Notes under the pieces: model-generated
Told to the model about the DNA's origin: nothing
The model's database searches: none
The model's input: the letters and a program-made list of their open reading frames with translations, nothing else
Shown here: one piece after another, positions 11,961-23,412 of the stretch
How positions within the stretch are numbered: position 1 is the first letter of the stretch
Layout: each line of letters begins with the position of its first letter
Position numbers and translations under genes: made by a program
Source of the DNA: Aphrocallistes beatrix
Taxonomy: Eukaryota > Porifera > Hexactinellida > Sceptrulophora > Aphrocallistidae
Reading direction: 5' to 3'
Length of the DNA stretch: 64,000 bases
Assembly: GCA_963281255.1 (NCBI GenBank)
Contig: OY725488.1
Span: 2,331,986-2,395,985, forward strand

Positions 11961-12598
11961 TATAATTCAAAAGGTTCTCAAGGTTCTCATCCCATATCTG
12001 TATCTCAAATGATAGTGAAAATAGGATATTTTCGATTTTCCATTGTATTCCTTAGGGGATCAGCTTCCAATTTGTACATTGGTTTATTTTAAGAGGACAA
12101 TTATTGTGGTACCTACATTATATTTTTGCGCATCGGTTTAGGATAATGTCGAAAATTTGGAATCCTTGCCATTGAAAATGGCTTAAAACTAAATTTTGAG
12201 AATGTCATTAAAATGTTTTGAGAAGGTCATTAAAATGTTAAATAATTAAGAACCAATGTGAAAAAGTAAATGGGAGTGTTCAATAGTATTGCTCATAATG
12301 AAAACATATCATGCCACTTTTAGTGGATTTTTAGACAATTTTCGCAACTTAAAAAGTGGGACAAAAGTGGTAATAGTAAACCACTTCAAAACACTTTATT
12401 CCCTCAGCCTAATACTAGAATACTTCAGAGAAGTCAATCTATATCAGGGATTTTCAACCTGTTGCACCATTCGACCTCTCTTATAGATTTGGGAAATACT
12501 CGCGACCCTCCAAAATAAAAATGCGAATTTTTTTATTAGAGCTTTTATTTATTACGACATACATTCATAATGATGAATGAAAATTTTCATTTCTATGC

Positions 12599-12651
12599 TT
12601 AATTTTTTAATGGTTGAAACTGTTTTTTTTCAATAAGCTGAGAAATTCTTA
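12599..12651 (-). pseudogene. C-terminal end of the hAT transposase, separated by insertion
   Basis: Minus strand ELRISQLIEKKQFQP followed by LKN and a stop. It continues directly from the residues RCCLSKPEP at about 15291 once the inserted element is removed, rebuilding the usual hAT ending of the kind 'lskpe-ri-qli-kkq-qp'. This shows that the insertion at 12659-15284 landed inside the transposase gene. Confidence 0.75.
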
Positions 12652-12929
12652 GCTCAGTCATAGCATTCTATATACTAAGGCATTGGCAGTCACCAAAAAA
12701 TTAGTACTATGGATTGGTTAAATACTTCAAAACTAATAATTTTGATATTGTAGATATTTCAAATTTCCATTAATTTAGCCATTCACCCACCCTGACAAAC
12801 TAACTAGTATGTCAGAACAATTGAAATGAGATATATTATTGGGTTTTTAATGAACACAGTCGAATTAATTATACCTAATATATATACAAAATATCAAAGG
12901 AATAGTTAATCACAATATTGAGATTTGAG

Positions 12930-13018
12930 AGACAGACTTGATTTAGCTTGAGGGACAGACTTGACTTAGCTTGAGAGACAGACTTGACTTGACTTGACTT
13001 GAGACCTGAGGCTTGAGG
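12930..13018. repeat. Short tandem repeat, about 24-bp unit
   Basis: Units of the type GAGAGACAGACTTGACTTAGC follow each other three times and decay into CTTGA repeats. Confidence 0.75.
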
Positions 13019-13381
13019 CATCATAAGAGAACAATATACTTCAACAACCAATAAGAAACAATCACACTCCGGCCTTTCAATAGGATATAGTCACACATTC
13101 CGGATTTCTACAGCCTGTGAAGTCGACTAAATAAACAAAGAATATATTAAATTAGTTCTTGAATTTAGCAAGTTTACTATTCTCTTGTTTAAATACTAGT
13201 GCATTATATAGGTCTTAACTTTATTAGAAGTGTACAATGTTCTAGTTCCATAGTAGCATATGCTAAATGAATTTTATTAGTACGGGAAGAGCCAGAATAA
13301 ATCTTTTAAATTTTTTCCGAGGGTGCAGATACATCGTCGTGATAGGCGTAACTCCAGGGGTAGTAGGGGTAGCATGCCACC

Positions 13382-13534
13382 CAGTGTTCCCCCCGAGCGC
13401 GTTAAGCGCGCTATTAAGCACCCTTAGCTTGTCGAATAACGTGAATTTTTTGTGAAATAATGCAATTTACCCGAATAAACCGCACAAAAATTGCAAAATT
13501 AACGCGCTTTCCAATAATCCTGAGGGAAACACTG
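13382..13534. mobile_element. hAT-type MITE (153 bp)
   Basis: CAGTGTTCCCCC...GGGAAACACTG inverted ends, with flanks ATGCCACC and GTGCTACC (8 bp, two mismatches). It contains the palindromic GCGCGTTAAGCGCGC. The flanking host sequence repeats GGGTAGCATGCCACC/GGGTGGCATGCCAC, which may have confused the ends. Confidence 0.6.
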
Positions 13535-14023
13535 GTGCTACCCCAGACCTAAATGTTATGTTGACTTGGGGTGGCATGCCACATTAGTTTGATATATGTT
13601 TACAAATCTCGCCACCCCAGCTAACCATGAAAAAATCAAAATAGTTTCGCCAAAGATCGTCGTTAAATGACTATTCTTCCCTACCAATTCACATTGAACA
13701 TTTTCAAAACATTATTGATGAATTTCAAGAACTCAACAGTTTTTTTTTTGTCAACAATGTTCTTTTCATATAAGCTAACAATCGGGCTGAAGTTAACTAA
13801 TGAAAAACCTTAAGGGCCAAAATTACATTTCGCCTTTCCAAGCTGACAACCAGAATGCTTTCGATGTTAATTTGGAGCACGTTTAGATAAATTGCACTTA
13901 TCCGAATTAAAAAGATACTTATATCCACGTTTTTGTAGTAACGAGGATTCACTAAATTGGTAAACATTTTCTCTTAGTCATTTATATTCAGTCAATTGTT
14001 TCTACCCAACTTGAGTATGTACA

Positions 14024-14785
14024 TAGGGCATTCCAAAAGTTCTCGTCCCAAATCTGTATCTCAAATGAGAGTGAAAATAGGATATTTTCGATTTGTCCAT
14101 TGTATTCCTTAAGTGATCAGCTTCCAATTTGTATATTGGTCTATTTTAAGATGACAATTATTGTGGTTCCTATATTAGATTTTTATGCATCGGTTTAGGG
14201 TAGTGTCGAAAAGTTGGAATCTCTCCCATTGAAAATGGCTTAAAACTAAATTTGGAGAATAAAAGTTGAGAAAATAGTAGAATAAGGTCATTAAAAGGTG
14301 AAATAATTAAGAACCAATGTGAAAAAGTAATCGGGAGGTGTTCAATAGTATTGCTCGTGTTGAAAAAATATCATGCCACTTTTAGTGGAATTTTTGTCAA
14401 TTTTCGCCACTCAAAAAGTGGGACAAAAATGGTAGTAAACCACTTCAAAACACAATTATTCCCTCAGCCTCAAACTATAATACTTCAGAGAATTCAATCT
14501 ATATGTTAGTTGATGCGTAGAATTGGATGGCGGGATCAGTTTTAATCTAAATATGCTCAGAACTGAAATATATCAAAGGGAACCCCAAAAATCACGTCAA
14601 AGGCAGTGCCCTAAACCGATGCACAAAAATCTAATATAGAAACCACAATAATTGTCCTTTTAAAATAAACCAATATATAAATTGGAAGCTGATTCCCTAA
14701 GGAATACAATGGACAAATTGAAAATATCCTATTTTCACTCTCATTTGAGATACAAATTTGGGACGAGAACTTTTGGAATGCCCTA
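14024..14785. mobile_element. Foldback MITE (TA-type), intact copy
   Basis: TA|GGGCATTCCAAAAGTTCTCG at the left is mirrored by CGAGAACTTTTGGAATGCCC|TA at the right. The arms run about 180 bp or more as inverted repeats. It is the same family as the outer copy at 11961-17776 and lies two nesting levels inside it. The ends and TA target suggest a Tc1/mariner-derived element. Confidence 0.85.
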
Positions 14786-15290
14786 TGTATATGCATGATT
14801 CTAGAATAATTACATTACTTAAGAAATAACTCATCCTTGGAATCTCGTTGTTTTGGTAGTATTCACAAGTCTTGGACTGGCTCGATACCATTATCACGAA
14901 GAGCACCATCTTTTGGGAAATTGAAAAACTTAATGAAGTATTCTATTCTTCTGTAATTGGAAGTAGAGTAAGGCGACACATCCAAATAATAATTTATGCA
15001 ATTAGTGTTGTCAAGTGAGGTCTTATAAATGAGTAATAGAAATAATATGTAGCAAAACAATACATTACTGTAATACACTAATGTTGTATGTGAAGTAAAT
15101 ATAAATATTGTGGTTACATAATATTTTCAAAATGAATATTAAACAACCATGAACTCAAAATATGATATAATTATATAGTTGATAATAACAGTTATTTAAT
15201 TAGCGGTTTTAGGTTTGAAGTATTTAACCAATCCATGGCACCACTTTTTGGTGACTGCCATTGCCTTAGTGTATAGAATGCTAGGCTCAG

Positions 15291-17008
15291 GTTTAGAAAG
15301 ACAGCATCTTAAATCATGTTCAACATTCAATCTATTTCCATTCCTCGTTTAGATTGTTAATAGGCTGGAGAAACCTGTTTTAGATAAGTAGGTAGAAGGA
15401 AATGGTAGTAGTGCCTTAATTGCGATTTGTGATACCAATGGATAAGTGCGTAACATGGAACACCAAAACTGTGGAACACTCATCGTTGAAAACATGGCTT
15501 TTGCTCCTGAGTCATTAATTAAAAAAATAAATAAAAAAGTTCTTCTTGGGCATAACCTTGATCATCTGGAATGCAATCTTCCACCTTTTGCACAAAAGGT
15601 TTTCGAACTAAATTAAAGTCTGATTTCCAAATTTCTGGGAAATATCATCCTTCATAACTTTGAGGTGAAAATAATTGCATCTCTCAACTCATCAGGTAAC
15701 AAATAATCAAGGATATCAATTAAATTTGTGATCCTAGAAAACATGCCGATTCTCCCATGCTTGATTTGCCTTATCCACAGGTCAAGTATACTTTGGAAAG
15801 GTTAGCTTCTCCACAAAATCCATAATATAAAATACTTTTACTTGTAATGAAAGGTTGAGGATGTTTAGCTTTTCGAAGATCAGCGAGATAAGAGAGGGTC
15901 AGAAGCCAGGAATTATCATTAAATAGTGCAACCCAGTTTTATTTATTCTGGAACTTGAAAAACTCTTCAACTTCTACAATGTAAACCTAGAAAACGCTCT
16001 AATACATTTCCCTTTGACAACCAACGAACCTCTGTGTGGTACAAAAGCGTTGTGTGTGTAGCATCCATTCAAGACATAGATTTTGAAAAAGCCGAGTATT
16101 CAGAGCACTTGATTTAATATAATTTACTATTTTGATGCATTTGAAAAACACATTTTAATCCATCTGGCAATGTTTTTGATGTCAATGCTTCTCTATGTAC
16201 AGCGATTTCCTGCTACATACGGTGCAATTTCTTTCATGTGTTTCATGAATTCAGAACGACAACCAAGCATTATTGGAGCACCATCTGTGCAAAAAGATAA
16301 TAGTTTTTCGTATTTAAGGCCTTCATATTCGAAAAAGGAACACACTTTATTGTAAATATCGATTCTACGTGTTTGCGAGTCAAGTTGTTCACAAAATAAA
16401 AATGCACCTTTAAAATTCTATTTATTGATGTACCGAACAAAAACAAGGAGTTGAGCACATGATGCAACATCAGTGGATTCATCCAATTGTAGGCAAAACC
16501 ATCCAGAGAGGGATTCTTTAATCTCTCCCCATAACTTGATTCTTAATACCCTCAGAAAGATCCATAATTCGACGCTGCACAGTGTTATCGGACAAAGATA
16601 TATCATTAAGTTTTCTCTCAGTATCAGTACTAATCATAAGGCGTACAATGTCTTTCGTGCTTGGAAGTATCAATTCTTCTCCGATTATATGTGGTTTCTT
16701 TGCTAGTGTAATCCGTATTGATACAATATAAGAGGCTTCTAGAGCCGATTTTGAGTTAGTATGACAATCACCAGTAGCATCGAGTTTAGTACTCTTTACG
16801 ATATCTACCTTTCGTTGAAAGAAAGAAATATCTTTGTTTTTATAATCAAGATATTCCTTTAAAATGTCTTTTTAGTAGGAATGGTTTCATAGATTCAACA
16901 AATTACACATTGTGGCTTTTCAATACCACCACTGGTGATACTGGTAAATCCAAATTTTAAATAGTCTTCGGAGTAAGTTCGCTTTTTAATGTTGCTTTTT
17001 CCAGCCAT
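15291..17008 (-). pseudogene. hAT transposase (ZBED5-like), main part, disabled
   Basis: The start codon is at 17008 (MAGKSNIKKRTYSEDYLKFG). Next come a BED zinc-finger-like cysteine pair (PQCVIC), then around 16560-16480 WFCLQLDESTDVASCAQLL with VRYI after it, a typical hAT catalytic-core motif of the ZBED5/SCAND3-like group. Next is LSFCTDGAPIMLG (about 16290), the region NLVRKPFVQKVED (about 15610), and the dimerisation end LLPFPSTYLSKTGFSSL (about 15390), all in the expected order. Several stops and frameshifts separate the blocks. Usual length would be about 600 residues. The last residues were displaced to 12599-12651 by a later insertion. Confidence 0.85.
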
Positions 17009-17777
17009 TTTAACAGTGGTTTTTGAAAGATGGATTTCTTAAAAATTGAATTACAAAGATTAAAATGTGAAATGTAAACGGATATATGCAAACAAAATAT
17101 ACTTAATTGGAGTATTTATAGACTTAACTTGTGAAATATTCATGTGTAGTGGGTGAAAAAATGATTCCTATTGTTTTCTAATTTTTCCTATTGTTTAACT
17201 TAAATACCTCACACCTAGGCACCTCAAGGTTTGATGCCAGTATTGTTATTAAATAAATAACAGTGTCATATACGTGTTTCAAAATCATTGTGCATGCTGA
17301 AAGCACATTGCGAGCGTATACATTGCACATATGCAAAGTACACGTAATTACACACAAATTTTCAATCAGCAAAAAGGATAATGTAATCAATTTTTATAAT
17401 GTTATGTATTTAAAACATGTTATGTAAATTATCAAAACTTTTCGCGATCCCCCTAGAAAGCCTTCGCGACCTCAGGTTGAAAACCCTTGATTTATATGTT
17501 CGTTGATGCGTAGTATTCTATGGAGGGATCAGTTTTAATCTGAATTTGCTCAGAACTGAAATATATCAAAGGAAACTCCAAAAATCACGTTCAAAGGGAC
17601 TACCTTAAACCGATGTACAAAAATCTAATGTAGGAACCACAGTAAATGTCCTTTTAAAATAAAATAATATACAAATTGGAACTGACCCTAAGGAATTCAA
17701 TGGACAAATTGAAAATATCCTATTTTCACTAACATTCGAGATACAGATATGGGATGAGAACTTTTTGAATGCCCTAA

Positions 17778-18344
17778 GTACTAATTTACATTCATATTGA
17801 TTTTTGGTCACCTTTGATCCATGAAAAGGTGTCAAAATAACATGTTGCTAATAATCTCAATTACATGTATGGATATTTACAAATTCCATGAATAAAAAAA
17901 TATTACTAAAACGAAGAACAAAGTCCCAGTTTGGGAGAAGAGCACATAAATCAGGAGTTCCACATGTGGCAGTTTTTGAATTCTATTCTGTACATTTTCA
18001 GTATTAATAAACGCTATCATGCAGGATAAACTGATACTAATTGAGGATGAAAATTAATCAAAGAACAAAATACTGACAAGGAATATTTTTTACATGGTTA
18101 GGGAGCAACACACTCATTTAGGCAAAAAAAACTTTGAGACCAAACTCTGATTGAATTTTTGTATAATAAATCATCAAAATAATGTGCGCGAGAAATGTGG
18201 CAAACAATCAGATGAAAACCCCGCTTCTACTGCAGAGCAATTATCTTTTCAGATTGGTGTGACTATTATCGCTGGAAGACGGCAGCATAAATCCATATCT
18301 GAGAGTATTAAACTACACAGTTAAACTAATACTATGCGAAAGAC
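17778..18344. other. Unassigned AT-rich sequence
   Basis: No gene or repeat recognised between the foldback MITE and the Harbinger element. Confidence 0.5.
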
Positions 18345-18627
18345 CAGGGGCCTTATTCACTAACAAAACTTAAGTTTTGCTTAACTTAAAACTTAAGTAT
18401 AACTTAAGCAAAAACTAAGTATTTGCTTAACTTTAAGCAAAATCTAAGTACGTATTTGCTTAACTTGAGAAACAGCTAAGAATTTGCTTGCTTTAAAAAA
18501 ATGCCAACAATTTAATACTTTAGAATTATCCAAATACTGTAACCACTATCAAGTTCCATGGTTAAATTATATGAACAATAGTCCTATTAAATATTTCAGA
18601 AGAAATATTCTAGTTTAGTTAGATTTC

Positions 18628-19459
18628 ATGGCTTCTGCACTAAGTTTACTTGAGATTGAAATTGAAATTATTAAAAACAGTTTACGTCGCAGAGTTTTTA
18701 GGGATCGACTTAACCCAATGGAGGCATATTCTGACTTCGATTTTATCGCTAGATACAGAATAACGAATTATATGTTTGTAAACCTCTTGAACAGAATTTC
18801 CATCAAACTTCATCGATCTACTGCTCGTTCCCACTCAATTGCTCCAACAACACAACTAGCTGTAGCTCTGCAGTTCTTAGCTACTGGAACGTTTCAGACA
18901 GTTATCGCATCCGCACATGGAATCTCGCAAACGTCTGTATCGAGATGCGTAACTGCTGCGACTAAAGCATTAACCAGCATAGCTCCAGCATATATCAATT
19001 TTCCGAAAACAACTTAACAAAGGGTCATTCAAGAATATTTCTTAAATAAATACAAGTTTCCACTAGTTCTAGGATGTATTGATGGCTCCCATGTTCCCAT
19101 CCTTGCGCCATCAACGAATGAGGATATCTATGTTAACCGAAAGGGACTTCACTCTATAAACATCCAAGCAATTTGTGACCATGAATTTCGCTTCATCAAT
19201 GCTGTTGTCAAATGGCCCGGCTGTACTCATGATGCTTTTATTTGGCGTCAATCAGGCATCAACCGGGAGATAACAAGTGGTGGGATTGAAACTGTCCATG
19301 GGTGGTTCTTTGGTGATAGTGCGTATGGATTACCATGGCCTCCTGACCGAACTCGAAACATCAATGGATGAACCCACTCATGACATTGATTATCTGCAGG
19401 AACCTTCAGAAAACGGTATCCTAATGAGGGAAACTATAGTAACTAAATTTTTCCAGTAA
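18628..19459 (+). pseudogene. Harbinger transposase (HARBI1-like), disabled
   Basis: The product would be a DDE nuclease that cuts and pastes the surrounding element. The start at 18628 reads MASALSLLEIEIEIIKNSLR. It is followed by FDFIARYRITNYMFVNLL and a helix-turn-helix-like FLATGTFQTVIASAHGISQT. An in-frame stop (TAA at 19015-19017) interrupts it, after which the same frame continues with YKFPLVLGCIDGSHVPI (first catalytic Asp), WPGCTHDAFIWRQ (second Asp region) and FFGDSAYGLPWP. Then the frame is lost at NING: the segment that should hold the third acidic residue is deleted, and only the tail EPSENGILMRETIVTKFFQ remains in another frame, to 19459. About 280 residues remain where relatives have about 350-400. 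Confidence 0.9.
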
Positions 19460-19816
19460 ATTATGCTTTATCATTGCATGTCAAATTTATCTTAATTTTA
19501 TTTGACTTTAGATTGTATTGAATTCCAATTAGCCTTTCTTAATACAATTTAATATACAGTTGAAGCCGCTTCGTCGGAACACTTTCAGAGTACGGTGGGT
19601 CTCGATTATCCGATATGATGCCCCGATTCACAATGATTTTTAGTTTAAAGAAATTATTTTCGACAATTTTATCCTGATTAAGCTGCTTCACTGTCTCAAC
19701 ATCATAACTAGTTATCTTAAATCATCAAGATTACTAAGTGAACATATAAATATTACCGATTAGTAAATTAATAATCACTGGAACTTGGAGGATAGAAAAG
19801 TCCTGAAGGGAAACTC

Positions 19817-20579
19817 TTAGGGTAGGATGGCGGAGCAAATGGTCCTGCGAATGGATGTTATATGAGGCTGTGTCAAGGCAGATAACATCGCTTTTTGGTT
19901 TGCGATCATCTCTGGTAGATTCTGCAACATATCTCCTATTCTCTGCATATGCGATTCAATTCTCTCTAAACTTGACTCTATTCTTTTGACTACAGCCAAC
20001 TTCTCTTCTTCCTTCTCTAATAAAATCTGTTTAGTATTTGTCAGTTGCATATCTGCAGTTTCGCCAGATAGTGGGTAAGAAAACTTTCTTTTTCGACTGG
20101 ATAGTCAGGTTGGGTTGCTCATCAATCCGTTGAAAACAGAGGGCTTGTGACCATTTGATCAGAATCATAAGACACTTGGGAGTGAGTAGGTTCAATCGTG
20201 AGTCTACCCCAGAAGCGATGCCCTCAAATAATTGTTTCCCTTTGATGCTTTGGATTTTCTCCTCCAGTGGAGTTAGCTCACTTCCAGGGGGACCTCCGCC
20301 AGTTTTTTTCATCGAAGCAATCTTATCGGCAATTAGTGGGTTACGCTTGCTCAGGAGGTTGGACCACTTTTTGAGAACATCGTCTCGATTCCTTGATGTG
20401 TCATGAAGTGTTGATAATCCAGACGCGACTTCATCCCAAACTGTGTTCTTCTCTTCGAAAGTGAAGGAAGCACTCAAACTGCCAAACAGTTGGGATTTTT
20501 TCTCTAGAATTAAATCCACTAAGGAGTTTATTTCTTCAGAGGAAAAGTTTTTCGCCCGGGGTTTGGATTTTTCTGCCAT
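19817..20579 (-). pseudogene. Harbinger second protein, Myb/SANT-like DNA-binding, frameshifted
   Basis: Harbinger elements need a Myb-like partner that brings the transposase to the nucleus and to DNA. The start at 20579 reads MAEKSKPRAKNFSSEEINSL, then LVDLILEKKSQLFGS and VWDEVASGLS with NRDDVLKKWSNLLSK, a trihelix Myb/SANT-like domain of the NAIF1/MADF kind (residues 10-90). The frame drifts near residue 135; the true C-terminal coiled coil is found in another frame at 20050-19817 (QILLEKEEEKLAVVKRIESS, then LERIESHMQRIGDML). At least one frameshift therefore separates the DNA-binding and coiled-coil halves. It lies divergently from the transposase, with a gap of about 360 bp. Confidence 0.85.
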
Positions 20580-20712
20580 TGGTTTCAGTATTTCTTATTC
20601 CGTGGGATATTTCGAATTTATTTTGTTCTTGTTTCCAGCAGTAGTTTATATAGTAGTTTGTTTTCAAATGTTTGTTCTGGAAAACGTTTGTAGAATAATT
20701 ATTCATATTCTA

Positions 20713-21333
20713 TAGTAGTTATTCGCCAACTTTCATTTAGATCATTTTAATTAATACGTCATTAATATATTTAGACAATTAGATTCTTTAAGCATCTCAA
20801 TCACTCTTTGAAAACGTTTGTATACTAATAATATTCTAGCAGTTATTCACCAACTTCCATTTAGATCATTTTAATACGTCATGGATATATTTAGACAATT
20901 AGATTCTTTACGCATCTCAATCACTCTTCGAAAACATTTGTATACTAATAATATTCTAGCAGTTATTCGCCAACTTCCATTTAGATCATTTTAATACGTA
21001 ATAGATATATTTAGACAATTAGATTCTTACGCATCTCAATCACTCTTCGAAAACATGTGTATACTAATAATATTCTAGCAGTTATTCACCAACTTCCATT
21101 TAGATCATTTTAATACGTAATAGATATATTTAGACAATTAGATTCTTACGCATCTCAATCACTCTTCGAAAACATTTGTATACTAATAATATTCTAGCAG
21201 GTTATTCACCAACTTCCATTTAGATCATTTTAATACGTCATGGATATATTTAGACAATTAGATTCCTACGCATCTCAATCACTCTTCGAAAACATTTGTA
21301 TACTAATAATATTCTAGCAGTTATTCGCCAATT
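20713..21333. repeat. Five-copy 120-bp satellite inside the Harbinger element
   Basis: The word TTAGACAATTAGATTCTT recurs at 20771, 20891, 21011, 21129 and 21249, giving a period of 118-120 bp. Units differ by a few bases only. About 1.5 units, reversed, occur in the family member at 6951-8531 (about 7485-7660). Confidence 0.92.
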
Positions 21334-21597
21334 TTCATTTTAATACCACAATGATAGAACTGACAAAACACCCCTAGCGCGTCAATGATTCATACAACAG
21401 AAATAAATCAAACTACCAACAAGCTTTTATACTAATTTATAGACCGAAACACGATTTACAAGATTATAAGAGTTAAGTCAACCCCAGACATGACTTAAGT
21501 TAAAAACTAAATATTTACTTAAGTTTAAGCAAATACTTAGTTTTTGCTTAAAGTTAAGCAAAACTTAAGTTAAGAAGTTTAGTGAATAAGGCCCCAG

Positions 21598-23036
21598 TCT
21601 AAATATAAGTTTCAAAAGTTGTCTAGCATTAAGTTTAGTTTACTTACCCCTAGCATTTATTGAAAGAACTTTGAAGGAGTGCGCACCTTTTGAAATTGTG
21701 GGAGCTGAAGGTCGAGTGCGCTCAAATATTTTCCAATATTCTTTTTATAAATGCTAATTTTAAAAAATAAAGTCTTAGATATGGGAAAGTGGCCAAAATG
21801 GAGACAGAAGGACAAGAAAGCCATTCTAACGAAACGCGTTTGTAAATAAAACGAGAAAATCCTAGCAATATCACATTTTTAAAAACTTACTAATGTTTAG
21901 CTAAACAATATTCAGGGCTGGTACTGTTAAGGATTTTAGGGTGTTTTTTTTTTGTTTTCTCCCAGGATGTAAAATATATCAATACTAATTGATCAAAATA
22001 TTTAAATATTTAACCCATTAAATGGGTATCAAAAAATAATTTAAATGATATGTATTAAAATACTTGCATCAAACAGAAATTATATTAATTTATTAACTGT
22101 TGAAGGTGATATTAATGAATCTCGTAAAAAAAAAGATATTTATATAAATATTTAGAAAATAACATTGATTGGATAATTAATCAAACAATCAAAGATTCCT
22201 TTGCTGTCAACTGAGAGCGGAGACGGCTAAAGGTTACCCGAGCAACCGAATCTAATTCAACAATATTATAGCCACATGCCCTTGCAACGATCTTTTAGAA
22301 ATAAAAAATCTGAGAATTACCAAGAAACACCAAAGATAAAGTTAAAATGGTATTTTCAGCATCATTTGAGAGTGTCGTAAAAAAGAAATTCAAATCAAAA
22401 TTCAGAAATATAAGAGTTCAGAAAACACGATTTCTAAAATTCGTCTGTGGATTAAATTTGTTTTTTGTCTGTGGATTAAATTTTGTCTGTGGATTAAAAA
22501 TGGTTAAATAAAGAAAATAATAGGAATAGAATTTTCAATTATAACCCAAATAATTTTTTCTTTCAAATTTCGTTTATACAAAATTTAGAGGCAGATTTTC
22601 GTAAGGAAAAATATTTTAACTTTTTTCTAAAGTAGAATATCAAAAATCTGTCTCTATCATTTCGTTCTACGTGACGAGATAACTTTCTAAAACCGTCGAG
22701 TTTTTAACTCTACGACCTTTGTAACTAGAGATTCCTCCTTTGTAAAATCTTTTTAAGTGAAAAAAAACAGGCTACAAAGCAATTTTTTTCGGAAAGGCTA
22801 GATTTCCATTTGTTTTTACGGTATTCTGATAATATATAACATCAAAACATCCTCAATCAACAACTTATAGTTTAACTTAACTTCAAAATATGACATATCA
22901 AATATTTTCACATCATGACACCTTCAAGTGTGAAAAAGTTGACAGTTATCACTGGGGTCCCAAAAATGACCATGTCAAATAGTTTCCGCCGAAATCCCAT
23001 ACCTATAACTTTATTTGACTATGCCAGGTCGTTATT
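21598..23036. other. Unassigned AT-rich sequence
   Basis: No gene recognised. A small triple repeat GTCTGTGGATTAAATTT lies at 22442-22500. Confidence 0.5.
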
Positions 23037-23222
23037 TTAATACTGAATTCGTACTCAGCACTAAATTTCCAGCAATTTGATATATATATTGACCATATTT
23101 GGAAATATTTTTGAAAATATTTTATATTTATGGTTGCCTTTTCCTAGCAACGGTCAGGATTGTTAAAAAATTCCTGGTCGTTGCTAGGCACGGTCAAACA
23201 AAAATGTTTCCAAATATGGTCA
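23037..23222. repeat. Small foldback repeat, shared with 31977-32119
   Basis: TTGACCATATTTGGAAATAT at about 23090 is mirrored by ATTTCCAAATATGGTCAA-like sequence ending at 23222. Between them lie CCTAGCAACGGTCAGG and CCTGGTCGTTGCTAGGC. The same text, including the upstream CAGCACTAAATTTCCAGC, recurs at 31990-32119. Confidence 0.65.
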
Positions 23223-23224
23223 AT

Positions 23225-23290
23225 CATAGCATTCTATACACTAAGGCAATGGCGCGCTTAACATTTTTTGGACCAGGGATTGGTTAGTTA
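23225..23290. mobile_element. Isolated end of the CATAGCATTCTATA element
   Basis: CATAGCATTCTATACACTAA followed by GGCAATGG and, about 35 bp on, GGGATTGGTTAG matches the end of the element at 12659-15284. No partner end was found nearby. Confidence 0.55.
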
Positions 23291-23412
23291 ATTAAGAAAT
23301 CTGCCATATGCGATTATGATATATATTGTTTTTGGTGAATATTCGATCATAATAACTAGGTTTATCACCTTTACCGTTAAGTTAGAATCATTCAGAAACA
23401 TATTAGAGGTAG

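Larger units (their letters stand above)
12659..15284. mobile_element. Element with CATAGCATTCTATA ends and 6-bp TSD
   Basis: The left end CATAGCATTCTATATACTAA and the right end, on the minus strand CTAGCATTCTATACACTAAG, are inverted repeats of over 30 bp. The flanks share GCTCAG (12652-12657 and 15285-15290), and joining the flanks restores the hAT transposase reading frame. Superfamily unknown. Related single ends occur at 23225-23290 and 42062-42129. No transposase recognised inside; two MITEs are nested within. Confidence 0.7.
12445..17489 (-). mobile_element. hAT element (ZBED type), 5 kb, with nested insertions
   Basis: The ends CAGGGATTTTCAACCTG and CAGGTTGAAAACCCTTG are inverted repeats. 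The 8-bp duplication is ATCTATAT (12437-12444) and ATTTATAT (17490-17497), one mismatch. The empty site survives in the paralogous MITE near 14500. The transposase lies on the minus strand in two parts because another element (12659-15284) interrupts it. Confidence 0.9.
11961..17776. mobile_element. Foldback MITE (TA-type), outer copy split by a hAT
   Basis: Left arm 11961-12444 and right arm 17490-17776 together match the uninterrupted copy at 14024-14785. The right end reads GAATGCCCTA; the left end is degraded. The sequence caatctatatgttagttgatg in the intact copy is broken here by the hAT at 12445-17489, so the order of events is certain: MITE first, hAT second. Confidence 0.85.
18348..21594. 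mobile_element. PIF/Harbinger element, family A, near full length
   Basis: Ends GGGCCTTATTCACTAAC and TTTAGTGAATAAGGCCC, duplication CAG on both sides (18345-18347 and 21595-21597). It carries the two genes expected of Harbinger (transposase on plus, Myb-like protein on minus), subterminal AAGCAAATACTTAG arrays and a satellite at 20713-21333. Both genes are broken, so it is not self-sufficient now. Confidence 0.92.

Noticed and set aside
19560..19625. CAGTTGAAGCCGCTTCGTCGGAAC as a pogo-type end
   Set aside because: It resembles Tigger ends and follows TA, but no inverted partner was found within the Harbinger element.
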